Under the pieces are notes generated by a model. The model searched no databases and had not been told where the DNA came from. It worked only from the letters and a program-made list of their open reading frames with translations. DNA of 64,000 nucleotides from Hyaloscypha bicolor E (taxonomy: Eukaryota; Ascomycota; Leotiomycetes; Helotiales; Hyaloscyphaceae): NCBI RefSeq assembly GCF_002865645.1, contig NW_020194644.1, positions 62,001-126,000 of the forward strand, written 5' to 3'. Shown here in pieces: positions 47,055-58,129 of this stretch. Positions within the stretch are counted from its first letter, which is position 1. Each line of letters starts with the position of its first letter. The position numbers were made by a program, and so were the translations under genes.

Positions 47055-47327
47055 TCACACCTCCTCCTGGCTGTCGACATCCCGAACAATCTGCTCAAAG
47101 TCCTCTGCAGTCTTGCTCAAAATCTCAATCTCGTCGACCAGCTTTTTCGCTTCGGCTGGTGCACTCCTCGCATCTTTCTCGAGTTTTCTAGCTAAGGGGC
47201 AGCCTTCTGCCAATTGCGAAGCGGGTTTCAAGAGAGTCGCGATGCTAGCGATGCCCCCAGCGATCGAGGATTTCGGCCATTGCGATCTTGCCCAGGGTTG
47301 ACGACAGAACGTCTCACAGAGGAACAC
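47055..47327 (-). pseudogene. N-terminal fragment of an NLR/ankyrin-type protein
   Basis: The minus-strand frame reads GGIASIATLLKPASQLAEGC, then KKLVDEIEILSKTAEDFEQIV, the helical N-terminal domain common to fungal NLR-like and ankyrin proteins. The likely original start, ATGGCCGAAATCCT at 47,280, is in another frame, so there is a one-base frameshift near 47,260. The frame ends after 90 codons and no NACHT, NB-ARC or repeat domain follows. The adjacent MITE marks its 3' side. Confidence 0.5.
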
Positions 47328-47500
47328 TACTCAGATCGATGCTTTGTGGAGACCTAGATGCTGTATACCACGGGGAAGGCGGGGATTCATGTCACCCGAG
47401 GCGAATTGGCGGGCTTTCTACCTCCGTAAGGTGCCAGCAGTGGAGCGGGGCTGCATGATGAAGTATGAGGCGAAAAATAGTGGAAGTAGTCTCAACGCTA

Positions 47501-47576
47501 CAGTAAAAGTGGATGAGGTGGTCTGTGCTCATAGGTTTTTTAAGCGAAAGGGGGCGAAGCCGATTTTGCAAGTGAC
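47501..47576 (-). repeat. Dispersed ~78-bp repeat, copy C (inverted)
   Basis: The reverse complement matches copies A and B at 44,007 and 44,188 (CACTTGCAAAATCGGCTTC, then GAGCACAGACCAC). Confidence 0.75.
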
Positions 47577-48121
47577 CATTTCACTTGTGGCCTGTTATAT
47601 ATTATTTGTCTTTTATTCAATTTCAACCCACTACTTGGAACCCTCCTAGGCGCGCTCTTCGGTGCATACAGTACCACCTCAATACAAAGTCGCGGGTTGT
47701 GGGAGTGGGTTGCCCTAAAATTCCGTGCGCGGTTCATTTTGATGCCATTAGGATTACGAGGAGACGGGAGCCGGAAAAGGGGACCATGTAAGAAGAATCG
47801 CTTCCAGATTTCAGCAGGTGTCACATACCCAAGAGAGGCGAATTGACTTGCATAGTCTATTGCTCCTTTCGTTCTACCGAGGTCCGCAAAGCGGGAACAT
47901 GAATCTTATTGTGTGAGTCACAATGCTTCTGGAGTTGTGTGAAAACTGGACCGGGGCCACGGGCCTCGGACCCACATCTCTGCATTTCACCTGGGACCAA
48001 ACTAGCGATGAGAACGCTTAAAAGAAAATTCAGCTTCAACACTCATTTCAAATTTAGTGTGAATATTTCGAACACTCCAGATTCCCACATCGCAATTATT
48101 CCACAACGTTTTTCATTGATC

Positions 48122-49639
48122 ATGACGAATATTTCAAACTCATCAATTAAATACAACCCCCTCTTTCCTCCTCAACCTACCAATAATACTCCAGCGAAAT
48201 TCTCACAGTTCAGGAGATTTCCACCAGAAGTGCAAGCCATTATTTTTGAGTTTGCCACGGCAAATGAGGAGCCAAGGTTTCTGGAGCTGTTCACTAAGAC
48301 ACGGCAGGCAGAACAGCAAAGGGATCTAAAGATTCGCCATCAAGTCCCTGCGCTGCTGCATGTCAGTCGCGAAGCTCGAAGATGGGCGAAAAAATATTAC
48401 ATCAAGTTGATGGGTACAAGCAGATGTTACCTTGACCCGAGAAAGGATGTCGTCTTCATGCAAAATACAATTGTTCCAAAGATGTACAATTCGTGGATTC
48501 AACATCAAGCGAAGAACGGTCGATCTTACAGTATGGAGCTGGAAAAACAGGTTCGATACGTCGTGGTTGGCGGAGAAACTGAATATCCATCGCTTGCAGA
48601 TCTGACTAATTGCGGATTCTCGAATCTTGAGAAAATCGTTTTGCAGAAACAGACAGGGGGGCTTAATTCTCGACAGCAAGCGCACTTGTCGCAGAATTCA
48701 TGGGTGCGCAATGAACAAACTCCTCAAGATGTGTGGCGCTATACCAGTGCTTGCCCGGACAAAAGGTCTGAGGTCGAGTTTCTTGAAGCAGTGGACTTGA
48801 ACAAGGAGGTACGTAATTCCGAAGGAGCCCAAGAAATCTAAAACTAATTATTTCATACATAATAGACTATTCTTGAGACGTTTGGGCTCCGTAACTCTCC
48901 TCTAGGCGACGCGGCAGAAAATGAGGATAACAACTCTCAACCTGGAGCTACCCCTCGAGCAGAAAATCAGGAGGGCAATGACTCAGATGACCTTGATCTC
49001 CCCAAGGGCGACAACAAAGGAGTAGATGATCTTGATCACGTCAATGTAAAGTCGCCAACACCCCCTTCAGACACTTCTTCACTGACCCTTAATCAGCTTC
49101 GCTTAGGCCCTGAACATGATTCACGTCCTTTCCAGCATCAAACCAGTCACACCCATGAGCCGGAGGACATACTGCATGGCGCAACTCAACTCGTTTCAAG
49201 CCCTCAACACGATCTTCCCTTTTTCCGATATGCGAAGCTCCCCCAATACAATATTATAGAAGTCATACCGGACAACATCGAGTTGGATGACAAGGAACCC
49301 GGCTCTCCTAACTATCCAGAAACAGAAGAAGAATTCGCTGCTACGGCTAAGACTCCTCCTTTAAGAGATTCTAAGCCACCTAATCTGGCTCCACTTGAAC
49401 CCGCAAGGGATATACCTGTATCGGCTCTGCGTGAGCCAACTTGGGATACATCGACTCTCCCTGCACCAACTATTTCTTCAGCAGCACAAGATTATGTCGA
49501 ATACGTCCGCCTCTTCGCCCGATTGTTTCTTTTCGGCGCATACGGCTTGCCGATCCACCCTCAACTCCAGTCCCTTTCCCAATATGCAGCTCCACAGACT
49601 GGCGTCGATTTGCTGGAACCTTGGACCTGCTCAGAGTAA
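48122..49639 (+). CDS. 2EXR-domain protein 3 with long acidic tail, 486 aa
   Basis: Exon 1 48,122-48,808, intron 48,809-48,865 (57 bp; GTACGT donor, CTAAT branch point, AATAG acceptor, phase 0), exon 2 48,866-49,639. The frame is open well upstream, so starts at 48,008 or earlier cannot be excluded. The 2EXR domain reads FSQFRRFPPEVQAIIF (first motif EVQ, residues 36-38) and ALLHVSREARRWAKKYY (EAR, 84-86). Exon 2 encodes a 257-residue Asp/Glu/Pro/Ser-rich, probably disordered tail, ending with a more hydrophobic stretch (YVRLFARLFLFGAYGLPI). The tail is unusual for the family. Several overlapping frames in 49,283-49,752 are shadows of exon 2. Confidence 0.82.
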
Positions 49640-50560
49640 GCTTCATAAGCTACATTCTATTGTGGGGAGATGTAGACTTGCCAAACCGAAGATCCATAAA
49701 ATTAATTCAATCGCTAGAGGCTTTTCCACTTGGCAACGAGGGTAAACTGTAGGATTCTGTGCCGAGCAGCTCCTTGCCAGAGACTATCTCTGCCTTGGCC
49801 CTTGGGTAAATTGATAAAAATTGAGAAGCAGAACTCCTCCTCTACTTAGAAGGCAGCTGAGTGGCTATCAATGTTTAATATTAGAATTGGGCTTAAGCCT
49901 AGGAGTATCATCAGGAAATCATGGTACTCAAGAAGCAGAAAGAAAGAAAGAAAATCCGTCTCTTTGAATTTATCTCTGGAATTTCATAAAGTTTCTATTA
50001 GTGACGTCAGGTCGGCGTTTCTGTCTTTGAACCGACGCTATCGCTTGCCTATCGTTCAGCTTATCGGCGAGAGCAAAAATAGGATTATGTGAATTTGGGG
50101 GCCGATCTTTTCAACAATCGCGCAAGGAGGTTCTTGTGTCTAGATTCCTTCTTGCAAACAACAACCTCCTCTTGCAACTCACCGCGTCAGCTACTGCCAA
50201 CAAGGCGTACAGGTGCAGTACAAGACAGCCTATCCATGCGCATTAGATCTGCCTAGACGCGCTTTTCCTGTCTGAACACTTGTTTGTAAGTACTCGTTCG
50301 CCGTTTCGCTTTCGTTCACGATGTCCCCTTCACTTCCCAGTTCTCATCAGCTACCAGAAAGAGAACAATATTTGATTGTTCTCTGAAGGGAAGAATAAGA
50401 ACTGCTCAAGATGTCCTTCTCTCGTTTGGGAGCTACTTTTGTTGCACTTGCCCTATCCCATCAGCTTTTTCTTCTCAAAGCTCCACAAAAATACTGGAAG
50501 TTGGTATATTGACTTACCATCCTCGCAGACCTGCTCTCCATCTCCGAAAACAAATTCGAA
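49640..50560. other. Intergenic, no gene recognised
   Basis: A 73-codon Arg/Ser/Lys-rich frame at 49,871-50,092 has no support. The last 300 bp are pyrimidine-rich and probably promoter and 5' UTR of the next gene. Confidence 0.5.
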
Positions 50561-51498
50561 ATGGCGAAGTCCAAAAAATCTATGAAGCCAAAGAAATTGA
50601 CCTCGTTTCCCGTATTCAAGAAGCTTGCGCCAGAACTCCGAGAGATGATTTGGGGTTTTGCGCTTCCTGAAGCCAACATGGTTGATATATCGCTCCAAGA
50701 TTTTGACCGAAAGCTCTCTGAGGATAAATGGGAGAGGGTTAAGGTATATAGTGCGTCTTATACCGTTCCGGCCATCTTGCAGACCTGCCAAGAGTCTCGG
50801 GGTGTAGCCCAGAAATTCTACAAGAAGATTTTTGAAGTCAAGTTCAGTGACAGGCCTGTCTGGTTCAATCCTTCTCGAGACATCCTGCAGCTCCGAGACA
50901 CCGAGACAATGGATGCCCTTGGTCTCTGGAGTATCGACGATTTTGGCTTTATGTACCACATTGATGAGGAATTCAATGCCCCATTCCCCCATATTCGCCG
51001 CTTGCAGTTTCCGTCTGATTGGGATGCAAACCATCAGAGTTATTTGAAACCGATCATGGTGGCATTTGGAAAGCCTGAGCTTATAGTTCTTCACAAGCCG
51101 AACAGTCGCCAGAAGTTCCCAAACCGGAACTTCAGTCGACTTAAACAAGCAGTGGAAGCGCTTTCGGGTGACGACAAAGATGATTACAAGCCTGAACTTC
51201 ATTGTCTTACCAAATATCAGTTGAAGAGAATGATTGTAAGTCTTTTGCCCTCTATTTGAGCAATAATGTGTTAATGCTTAAGTAGAAGAAGATCGACCAC
51301 CCCCCTCGATGCAAGAAGGCAAAGGCTCCAAATATTGTCCTGTCAACCACTCGCCGCTCCGACCGTTTCGTCGAAAGACCTCTGAGCTACTATGAAGGCG
51401 GAGAAGAAGTCGGCGAAGACGTGTATAGTGACAACGAGAGTGTTGGAGAAGCGGACGATAATGGCAATGAGGATAACTCTGGCAATCATGAAGGCTAA
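50561..51498 (+). CDS. 2EXR-domain protein 4, 295 aa
   Basis: Exon 1 50,561-51,235, intron 51,236-51,285 (50 bp; GTAAGT donor, AGTAG acceptor, phase 0), exon 2 51,286-51,498. Start context AAATGG. The domain has LTSFPVFKKLAPELREMIW (ELR 25-27), AILQTCQESRGVAQKFYKK (ESR 78-80) and VWFNPSRDIL. Exon 2 encodes a 70-residue tail, first basic (KKIDHPPRCKKAK), then acidic (GEEVGEDVYSDNESVGEADD). It shares with protein 3 a phase-0 intron placed after the folded part and a charged tail, suggesting common ancestry. Function unknown. Confidence 0.88.
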
Positions 51499-52010
51499 GA
51501 TGGTCAAAAACACACATTCACATTTTCCTTTCGTCTTCCAGAGCTTTGAGAGAGCTTCGCATTGACTGTTCTCTATTCAACTGGAGCGTCCAACGTCATA
51601 ATATTAAGAGGTACTAGGAGAACGGGGATCCGCTGTTCGTGACCCAAGCAGCAGCAGTTTCTAGCATAGATCCTCAATAAAATCAGGGATCCCTTTTAAT
51701 TAGACTTGAAATTCTATAGCTGCTTGCTCATTGTGCTAAACCTTAGCTCTCAATATTCCACAGTTGCTACCGGCAATACCTATCCAAAGACTGAAATAAG
51801 AGTACTTGTGCTAGAGAACTATTCACTAAACAAATAATTGCACGGTTCTCCCTCTTTCGATCTGTGGGGAGAGAAATTCGGCCGTAATATTTAACAGGGA
51901 CGCGACTCTTTGGCATCACCTCCTGTTCCACCCACAATCCATGCTTTTCAACACTAAACTACAGCACCTCTTAGGTTGTCTTTGATTCCGCCAAAGTGGC
52001 CGTGATCTCT
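51499..52010. other. Intergenic, no gene recognised
   Basis: Nothing supported. Confidence 0.5.
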
Positions 52011-53070
52011 ATGTTTGGGTGGCTCAACTTCCTTGGCTTCTTCCAGTTCCGATTCCTGAGGAAATCTTCCCGCCGCCCTCCACGAGCTGCGGATTCTGAA
52101 GAGGCTCCTATTGCGAAAACCACTGCAGAAGCTCCTCGAAAATTCGTAAGGGGCTTACGCACGGATACCACATATATAGGAATGACTACAATGAGAATGA
52201 CTAGAATGGTCTCAACTGCCGCTACAGCGGTATCCTCGGAAATGTTTACTCTCTCCCCCGAGCTGTCAGTCGATATCAGAATCAAGATCTAGAAGGCGGC
52301 CAACAGCAACCCCAGGATCATTGTGGTTGAGGAGTATCACGATTGGTATGTCAACACTTTCTTCCTACTACCAAGTGCCAAAGATCATGTCTTTCAATGG
52401 TCTGCCTACGGTTTTGTTCTAAGCTCTCTTCGACTTGTGTGCAGCAGAAAGAACACGAGGGGCTTACGCTCCATACTTTTCCTTTGATCTTCTCCCTCAC
52501 TGACTTCAAGATTATCAGGTTCTTTGACAAAGCTAAGCCTCCGCAGCTCCATTCCACCTTTGCTGTCAGCTTCGAGTCACGAAATAAGCCAAGCGATCAT
52601 ACAAGCTGATCTTCGAGTCGCGTATTGGCCACGCATTGCCTTCAACTTCACTTCCGATACCTCTTCCTCTTGAACTTATGGGTCGCTTGATACTTCAAAG
52701 AAAATGCTCCAGCAAGTCAAGCATATCATATCGACCAACGAGCTGCGATTCGCTCCCCCGCCCTGAACCCCTTTAGGAACGCTACGAAGGCTAACCACCA
52801 ATCTCATGCACTCGGGTTGCTCCATCCGCTGGAGGATTCCAAGGACACATCCAAATCATCCAGTGCTTTCCCAACACCCAAAATCTCTACCTCCTCCCAC
52901 ATTTCATAACCTGCCCCCATTTCCCCTTCGATGGCATGATTGCGGTGACTCGGCTGTTGTTGGAGAGACCGATTATCAGCTGATTGAGGGCGATGAGACG
53001 GAAGTACTGAAGTATCACCTGAGCGCCGACGTCTCCTACATGAAAGACGTGAGAACTCAAAAGGCATAAG
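52011..53070 (+). pseudogene. 2EXR pseudogene A
   Basis: Opens at ATG 52,011 and reaches MFTLSPELSVDIRIKI, ExR motif 1, where the expected Trp codon of the IW pair is TAG (52,290-52,292). The frame continues after it with KAANSNPRIIVVEEYHDW, the normal next strand. Further along, the remaining blocks occur in other frames: LHSTFAVSFESR (ExR 2) ending 52,609, and a C-terminal PNTQNLYLLPHF-like block near 52,880. So there is one nonsense codon plus at least two frameshifts. The 193-codon antisense frame at 52,804-53,385 is a shadow. Confidence 0.7.
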
Positions 53071-54394
53071 ACGATAATATCGTTCCATGTCTCGAAGATC
53101 CTTCCGCAAAAGGGTCAAACAAGGACTTATGGGAGAATGGGTTGAGAGTTGGCGGATCGACTCGTAAGACTGAGAGCTGTTTCTGAGATCCATAGTCCCG
53201 ACTCTGTTGTCATTGGTGTGAGGAGAGCAATAACGAGGATACTCTGAACTCTGCCTCCCTCCCGATTTTTCGAGATGCTTCATGTGACTGACCCCTTGAA
53301 TGCTCCTGCCGCTTCCATCACAAGTCCACCTTGATGCATCGCTCAAAATGGGTCCAGCAGCTTCTGACTTGCATATATTTGGCAATTAAGCAGATATATC
53401 CACTAGCTATACCTTAATCGCTTCCTAGCTGTCAAGTGTTCGCAGCACTAGTGCTGCAGCACACCATGTTGACAACCTTCGCTGCAGATCCTTCGCGCCT
53501 TATAGCCCGAGCATCTCGTCTGACCTCAACCTCTCCAAGTCAACTTCAACGTTTAAACAACCATATTTCTCGCAGGTCATTACTGCAGGAGAATTTCTGC
53601 GAGCAGCCTTCTCGCCCCCATACCTCCTTTCGGAAGCTCCATAGGCAAGGCATTCCATCACTTTATCAGGTTATTCGAGAACTTGGAAGGATATTGCTAG
53701 TATCGAGATTTAGCAATGCAAAAAAGTGGAAGTCAATTTGCTGAAGTCTTTGTCCTCTTTGCCCCAAGCTTTCCTCTGCTAAAAGACCAGAGTGCCCAGG
53801 AATCTTGAAGTCCAAGTCCAGATATATATTTCCTTAAACTCCCAGCATATAAAGACTGAGTAGTTTGGATGCTAGTGAATGGTTTGCAGATCCCCAAACC
53901 TTATAGGGACAATTTTCTATTGCAGTGTTTAGCAGGCGGTATTGTCACTAGATTCTGCCAAAAGCTTTTCTCTTTGCTAACAAGACATTTAAAATGTCAT
54001 TTAATTTGGATACTATACCAGTTCATAGAGGTTGAGGGTCCTACAAATCCATTCTATATGTTGTTCGAGGACATTATTTGAAGTGTCCGTCCTGTTTCTA
54101 GGCCTCAGCTGACATTATTTCCAGAGAAAGAATGGATTTTCAATGGCCAAGGAACGTACAAGATCCTCCAAAAACATCCAAATCACTGGTGTGTGTGTGT
54201 TTATTATAATTTTGGGAACATTATGGAGCTATAGAGTATGGAGGTTGGTGGCTGGCTGGGAAAAGGGGGGGCCGATCCACGTGATTGGGCCCACCGCATA
54301 GTAAACAATTTATAAGTTCAGAAAACAGACTTCTTGACTCCCCCCACCACAGTCTCGCAACGTGCTCCAGCATTGTGCAACTGCTACAAGCACA
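53071..54394. other. Intergenic, no gene recognised
   Basis: Contains a 102-codon Ser/Arg/Leu-rich plus-strand frame at 53,436-53,744 without support, and a (GT)6 run near 54,189. The last 100 bp are the promoter/5' UTR of the next gene. Confidence 0.45.
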
Positions 54395-55153
54395 ATGGCA
54401 TCGAACAACTCTGCTACCGAGGCTTCCGAGGCCACCCACTCCACCACCACCACCACCACCATTGTCCCAGCTCCCTTGGTCACATTCGAAAAATTCCCTA
54501 AGCTCCCAAGGGAGCTGCAGGATGAGATATGGAAGCAAGCTCTCCCTGGTTTTCGACTAATCACTATTGTCCAAAGGCTTCCTGGCGCAATGGCATCTTT
54601 CTCGATGTCACAAGCCACGCCAAACATACATCTGTTGCGCAATACCATCCAAGCTCTTGCCGAACCTCCTATTATCCTCCGGGTTGACACGAAGTCTCGC
54701 AACGTTGCGCTCCGGCACTACCATCCAATGTTTCAAAATGTGCTATTTTCTCCGGTCTTCGTGGACCCAGATGTCGATATCCTCCCTTTCTACAACCACC
54801 GAGCACTTGCCGCATTCTACCAAGTTGCTACTGCTACGCACGCCAATATCGTTGAATTCCCTCTCATCCGAGCTGTCGCCATTCCTCACATGCATCTAAC
54901 AACCACGCCACACAACTCTCTCGCCTGTGCGATGGATGTAATAAAGACTTGGCATCGGGTGAAAGATCTTTACATGGTCTCGCCCACTATGAATGGTCCC
55001 ATCAACGGCTTTCCTGTGGAGGAGATGAAAATGTTGTTGGCACTACACCGAAGATTGGTTTTGGATGAGATGACTGAGAGGGAGAAGAGAGAATGGATGA
55101 TACCAAGTGTGGTGTTTTTACGGGAAGAAGACCTCGAAGAAATCACCGACTGA
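54395..55153 (+). CDS. 2EXR-domain protein 5, 252 aa
   Basis: Single exon. ATG 54,395 (context GCACAATGG) is the first in frame. A Ser/Thr-rich tail including a run of seven Thr precedes VTFEKFPKLPRELQDEIW (ELQ, residues 40-42). The second motif is altered to ILRVDTKSRNVALRHYH (KSR, 100-102), followed by VFVDPDVDILPFYN. A C-terminal helical region ends with the acidic LREEDLEEITD. Motif 2 deviates from ExR, so the copy may be diverging. Function unknown. Confidence 0.85.
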   Translation: MASNNSATEASEATHSTTTTTTIVPAPLVTFEKFPKLPRELQDEIWKQALPGFRLITIVQRLPGAMASFSMSQATPNIHLLRNTIQALAEPPIILRVDTKSRNVALRHYHPMFQNVLFSPVFVDPDVDILPFYNHRALAAFYQVATATHANIVEFPLIRAVAIPHMHLTTTPHNSLACAMDVIKTWHRVKDLYMVSPTMNGPINGFPVEEMKMLLALHRRLVLDEMTEREKREWMIPSVVFLREEDLEEITD

Positions 55154-56425
55154 GGGAAGGAACGATGGTCATACCCGGGGGTAGGTTGTTCTGCAGCATG
55201 TTGGGACATTTTTGTAGGAATGCCAATGATATACCCCTCCTAATTCACACAGGGCTAAACCATATGTGATTTGTTCTCGCTTATATTGATCAAAACGCTT
55301 CAAGATATCAACATTTCCATAAAAATCATATTTATAAGAATCTAATAAAACCAGTATTCCTATATTCTAATTCTATTTATTTGACTCCCCTTCGAATTAT
55401 ATAAAGTACTTATTTTGACTTTTTGAAGTGTTCTAACTGAAATAAGGGAGGTGGCACCTAAGAGCTAGAGGCATAACGGCTCTTCGTTATTCACTACTGC
55501 TAGGGCATAATGCAAAAAAAACATGGAGGAGTGAGGTTCCCATTTGTGGCATATATGTCTGCTTGCTCAACATTCCGGAAACATTTGGTTGGATCAAGTT
55601 TCCCTCCTCCAAAGGAGCCATGCTAAACCACACAAAGCAACGGAAACGTCAGGCAACAATATCTTCCCGCCACCTGTATCGCCTACTTCATCACCTCATA
55701 TGCGTCATTCCACCCAACGAACCTCAACTACCTTGGCTCAACGGCGGGCCGCGCAGTCTCCGCAGAGTTCTCTGCCACGTGTCTCGCCTGCTTGGGTCAG
55801 TCCAGTGCAACGCCGTCCTTCCGAGACAGCGTGGCACGATCGGTAGATTCTGATTCCAGTTGGTGATGTACACTGGGCACACCATACTGTAAGGTAGCTG
55901 CACATTGTTTCTGTGGTCTTGATAACGTAGCTGTGATTATTTGTAGGCAGTTTAAGTGAGGTATCTTAGCTGTATCTGTTTGGAGGTTTTGGTTTGTCTT
56001 TCTGTTGTGAAGGTGTGTTGGATGGCGAGCATTACTGAAGGGAAGAGGTCGCTTTTATGCTTGAGGCCAACGTTCTATGAAGGAGCTTGCATTCTACAGG
56101 TTTCTTCCTCTCAGTCATATCTTATCGTGCGTTACTTACATAGTTAGGCTGATTAACCACTTACCCATTATTGTAAAACTCTCTTTTAAGGAGCCTTTCA
56201 ATATTTCTCAAATGTTCAGTACAGAAGTTTGGGGTGCCGTCCATCCACTCGAGAAACCCGGCAGGCTCAGACTTGGGGAAGAAACCGACGGATTCTAGCT
56301 CCCTTGAATCACCACTCTCCTCTACTAATACAATTATAAAATTTCTTTATTTTTCCTGCTTGAACAATACCACAAAACATAGGTAACACCCCTCGACCTC
56401 CCTGCCATTCAGATACTCTAACTGA
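55154..56425. other. Intergenic, no gene recognised
   Basis: About 1.27 kb. Overlapping 80-100-codon frames at 55,544-55,853 are mutually exclusive and lack motifs. Two patches (55,310-55,390 and 56,320-56,350) are AT-rich. Confidence 0.45.
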
Positions 56426-56850
56426 ATGGTGGAAAACCCACTCAATGCCTTATCTCGAGAGGAATCTCGGCATGTCTACGAACTCACGTCCTCATTTCTC
56501 GAAAAGAAAATGCCAGTACACTGTATATTTCAACCAGGACGTGGACCGGCTTTGTGTTCACGCTGTGGAAGCGCTGCACAAGTCATCGGACATGACGGAT
56601 GTTCGCTTCAGGGACAGAAGACATTGATTGGGGACCTTCCACCCGGAATCTTCGAAATTATATCTTTGAAAACCGCTGTATGCCGTCCCCGCTTAAAGCC
56701 TTGGGAGAAAATGAAGAAGCTCGAAACGAGGGCCATTGGTATTGTTTCCGACGAACCAACTGCCCTAGTTATGAATATCGTTTGGGGCCATTAGCTGGGA
56801 TTCGGATACCGCCGCTTAGTCCGAACGAGGGGGTTCATGCCAGCTAGCTC
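56426..56850 (+). pseudogene. Possible 2EXR pseudogene fragment
   Basis: One plus-strand frame reads KCQYTVYFNQDVDRLCVHAV, resembling the YFNxDVD strand that follows ExR 2 in the family. Downstream in other frames are stretches resembling the later part. No ExR 1 or ExR 2 was found and frames change repeatedly. Weak; other origins are possible. Confidence 0.3.
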
Positions 56851-56938
56851 CTTCTTGAGGCTGGTCCAGCATTAGACTATAGAATCCTTCCACAAATCCA
56901 AGGTTTTCGCTAGCTTGTCGTAATAGACCGAGGGGGTG

Positions 56939-57217
56939 CTACAGGGCTTCATGCTTCTCTTTATGGATGGTGGTGGAAATAGAACCACGGTGTCTGTGGA
57001 GGCGTTCAATGGTGTCCATATCAACGCCCCTCATCTTGAGAAGTCGCGCAGTGGTGATGACTTTGAAGAGACCTCGGTTGGTTGGGTCTTCTTCGCCGTC
57101 ATGTGCGTTGTTGAAGATACCTTCCATTTGCTCGTCCGGCAAGTCATTTTGGGCAACGGCAACGAGGGTTTCGATATCCGCAGTTGTGAGCTTCGACTTC
57201 TTAGAAGCGTTATCCAT
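56939..57217 (-). CDS. Small hypothetical protein, 92 aa
   Basis: The minus-strand ATG at 57,217 has a strong context (ACACAATGG), and the sequence before it is CA-rich like a fungal 5' UTR. The frame is open for another 164 codons upstream (to 57,709), but that part overlaps the methyltransferase relic and looks non-coding except for some hydrophobic stretches, so I chose the internal start. The protein is hydrophilic and helical (KLTTADIETLVAVAQNDLP; ARLLKMRGVDMDTIERLHRHR), with no motif I recognise. The longer 256-residue reading cannot be excluded. Confidence 0.55.
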   Translation of the reverse strand: MDNASKKSKLTTADIETLVAVAQNDLPDEQMEGIFNNAHDGEEDPTNRGLFKVITTARLLKMRGVDMDTIERLHRHRGSISTTIHKEKHEAL

Positions 57218-57718
57218 TGTGTTGTCCTGGTTGATCTTACTACAGTATGTGTGTGTGTGTGGATGGATTGAGTTGGATTGAAAGTCGATGTTAATGTTTG
57301 AGGGGGGGCGGGGCGAGGAGAACCTCGCTTGTTTTTGACCCACTGTGCAGGCCGGTTGGGAGAAAGATGGGGAAGGGTGCCCAAATAGCCAATCCAACAC
57401 GATCCAAGCAAGCATCGCAGCAAAGAAGAAACGAGCTCCGAGGTGTAAGATGCAGGTTCGTATCCAGTCCCTAAGCCAAGCAATTGATCCCCAGGTGAAC
57501 TCGGCCAAAGCCATGAGCACCAAGCGCAAGGAAAATAGAGAGGTCGTCAGAGACCTGATGTGGCAGAGGCCCAGCCAATTTTGGCCAGACACTCCAACGA
57601 AGGCTTGGTCTTGGCATCGCCCTTCAGCCGAAGCCATACCTAGAAGCAGCGAAGTCTTCACCATCACCTTCATACCCATATCCATGTCATGATACGTAAC
57701 TGGGATCATAGGTGGACA

Positions 57719-58129
57719 TTATCCTTCTAGGGCAATCCATAGTGCACCCTCTGGGAGGCAGTGTCGCCGGATACCAATGGCCTAACCGTTATTTCTAGTG
57801 TGTAGAAAGTAGTGGATTTTCATATCCATCTTGCTGTAGAATCCGGCCTGCTCCATGTGCCCACGAATGTTCTTTTCATCTTCTTTGCCCCTCTAGTTCG
57901 CAACCTTCTCAGCCATCCAGAGCGCGTTCATGGTATTCTCAAAGATAACGATCTTTGGATGATATGTCTCTAAATATGCTTTGATCCCATCGAAAGTATC
58001 TCCTGGTTCGCCTTTGTCTTCCAATGCTATTGGAAAATTGTTGAGCGTGGAGAAGCCATCGCAAGCAAAGCCCGTAGTGACATTATCGGCATCTTCGGGA
58101 ATGAGAGCCTGACCAGCTCGGTGATGCAA
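57719..58129 (-). pseudogene. Cytosine-C5 DNA methyltransferase-like pseudogene
   Basis: The minus-strand frame reads ADNVTTGFACDGFSTLNN, then GDTFDGIKAYLETYHPKIVIFENTMNALW. The latter lines up with methyltransferase motif IV surroundings (normally ENV). After a TAG (57,893) it continues RGHMEQAGFYSKMDMKIHYFLHTRNNG, like the GY...T..Y..PHTRxR block. A second TAG (57,782) and final TAA (57,719) follow. The catalytic PC and SAM-binding motifs upstream were not found. The best reading is a truncated relic of a fungal C5-methyltransferase-like protein. Confidence 0.5.

Noticed and set aside
52804..53385. 193-codon open frame on the minus strand
   Set aside because: It lies opposite 2EXR pseudogene A and its downstream sequence, has no domain, and is Arg/Ser-rich as expected of an antisense shadow.
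54310..54702. 130-codon minus-strand frame with a poly-Val run
   Set aside because: It is the complement of the poly-Thr region of 2EXR gene 5.
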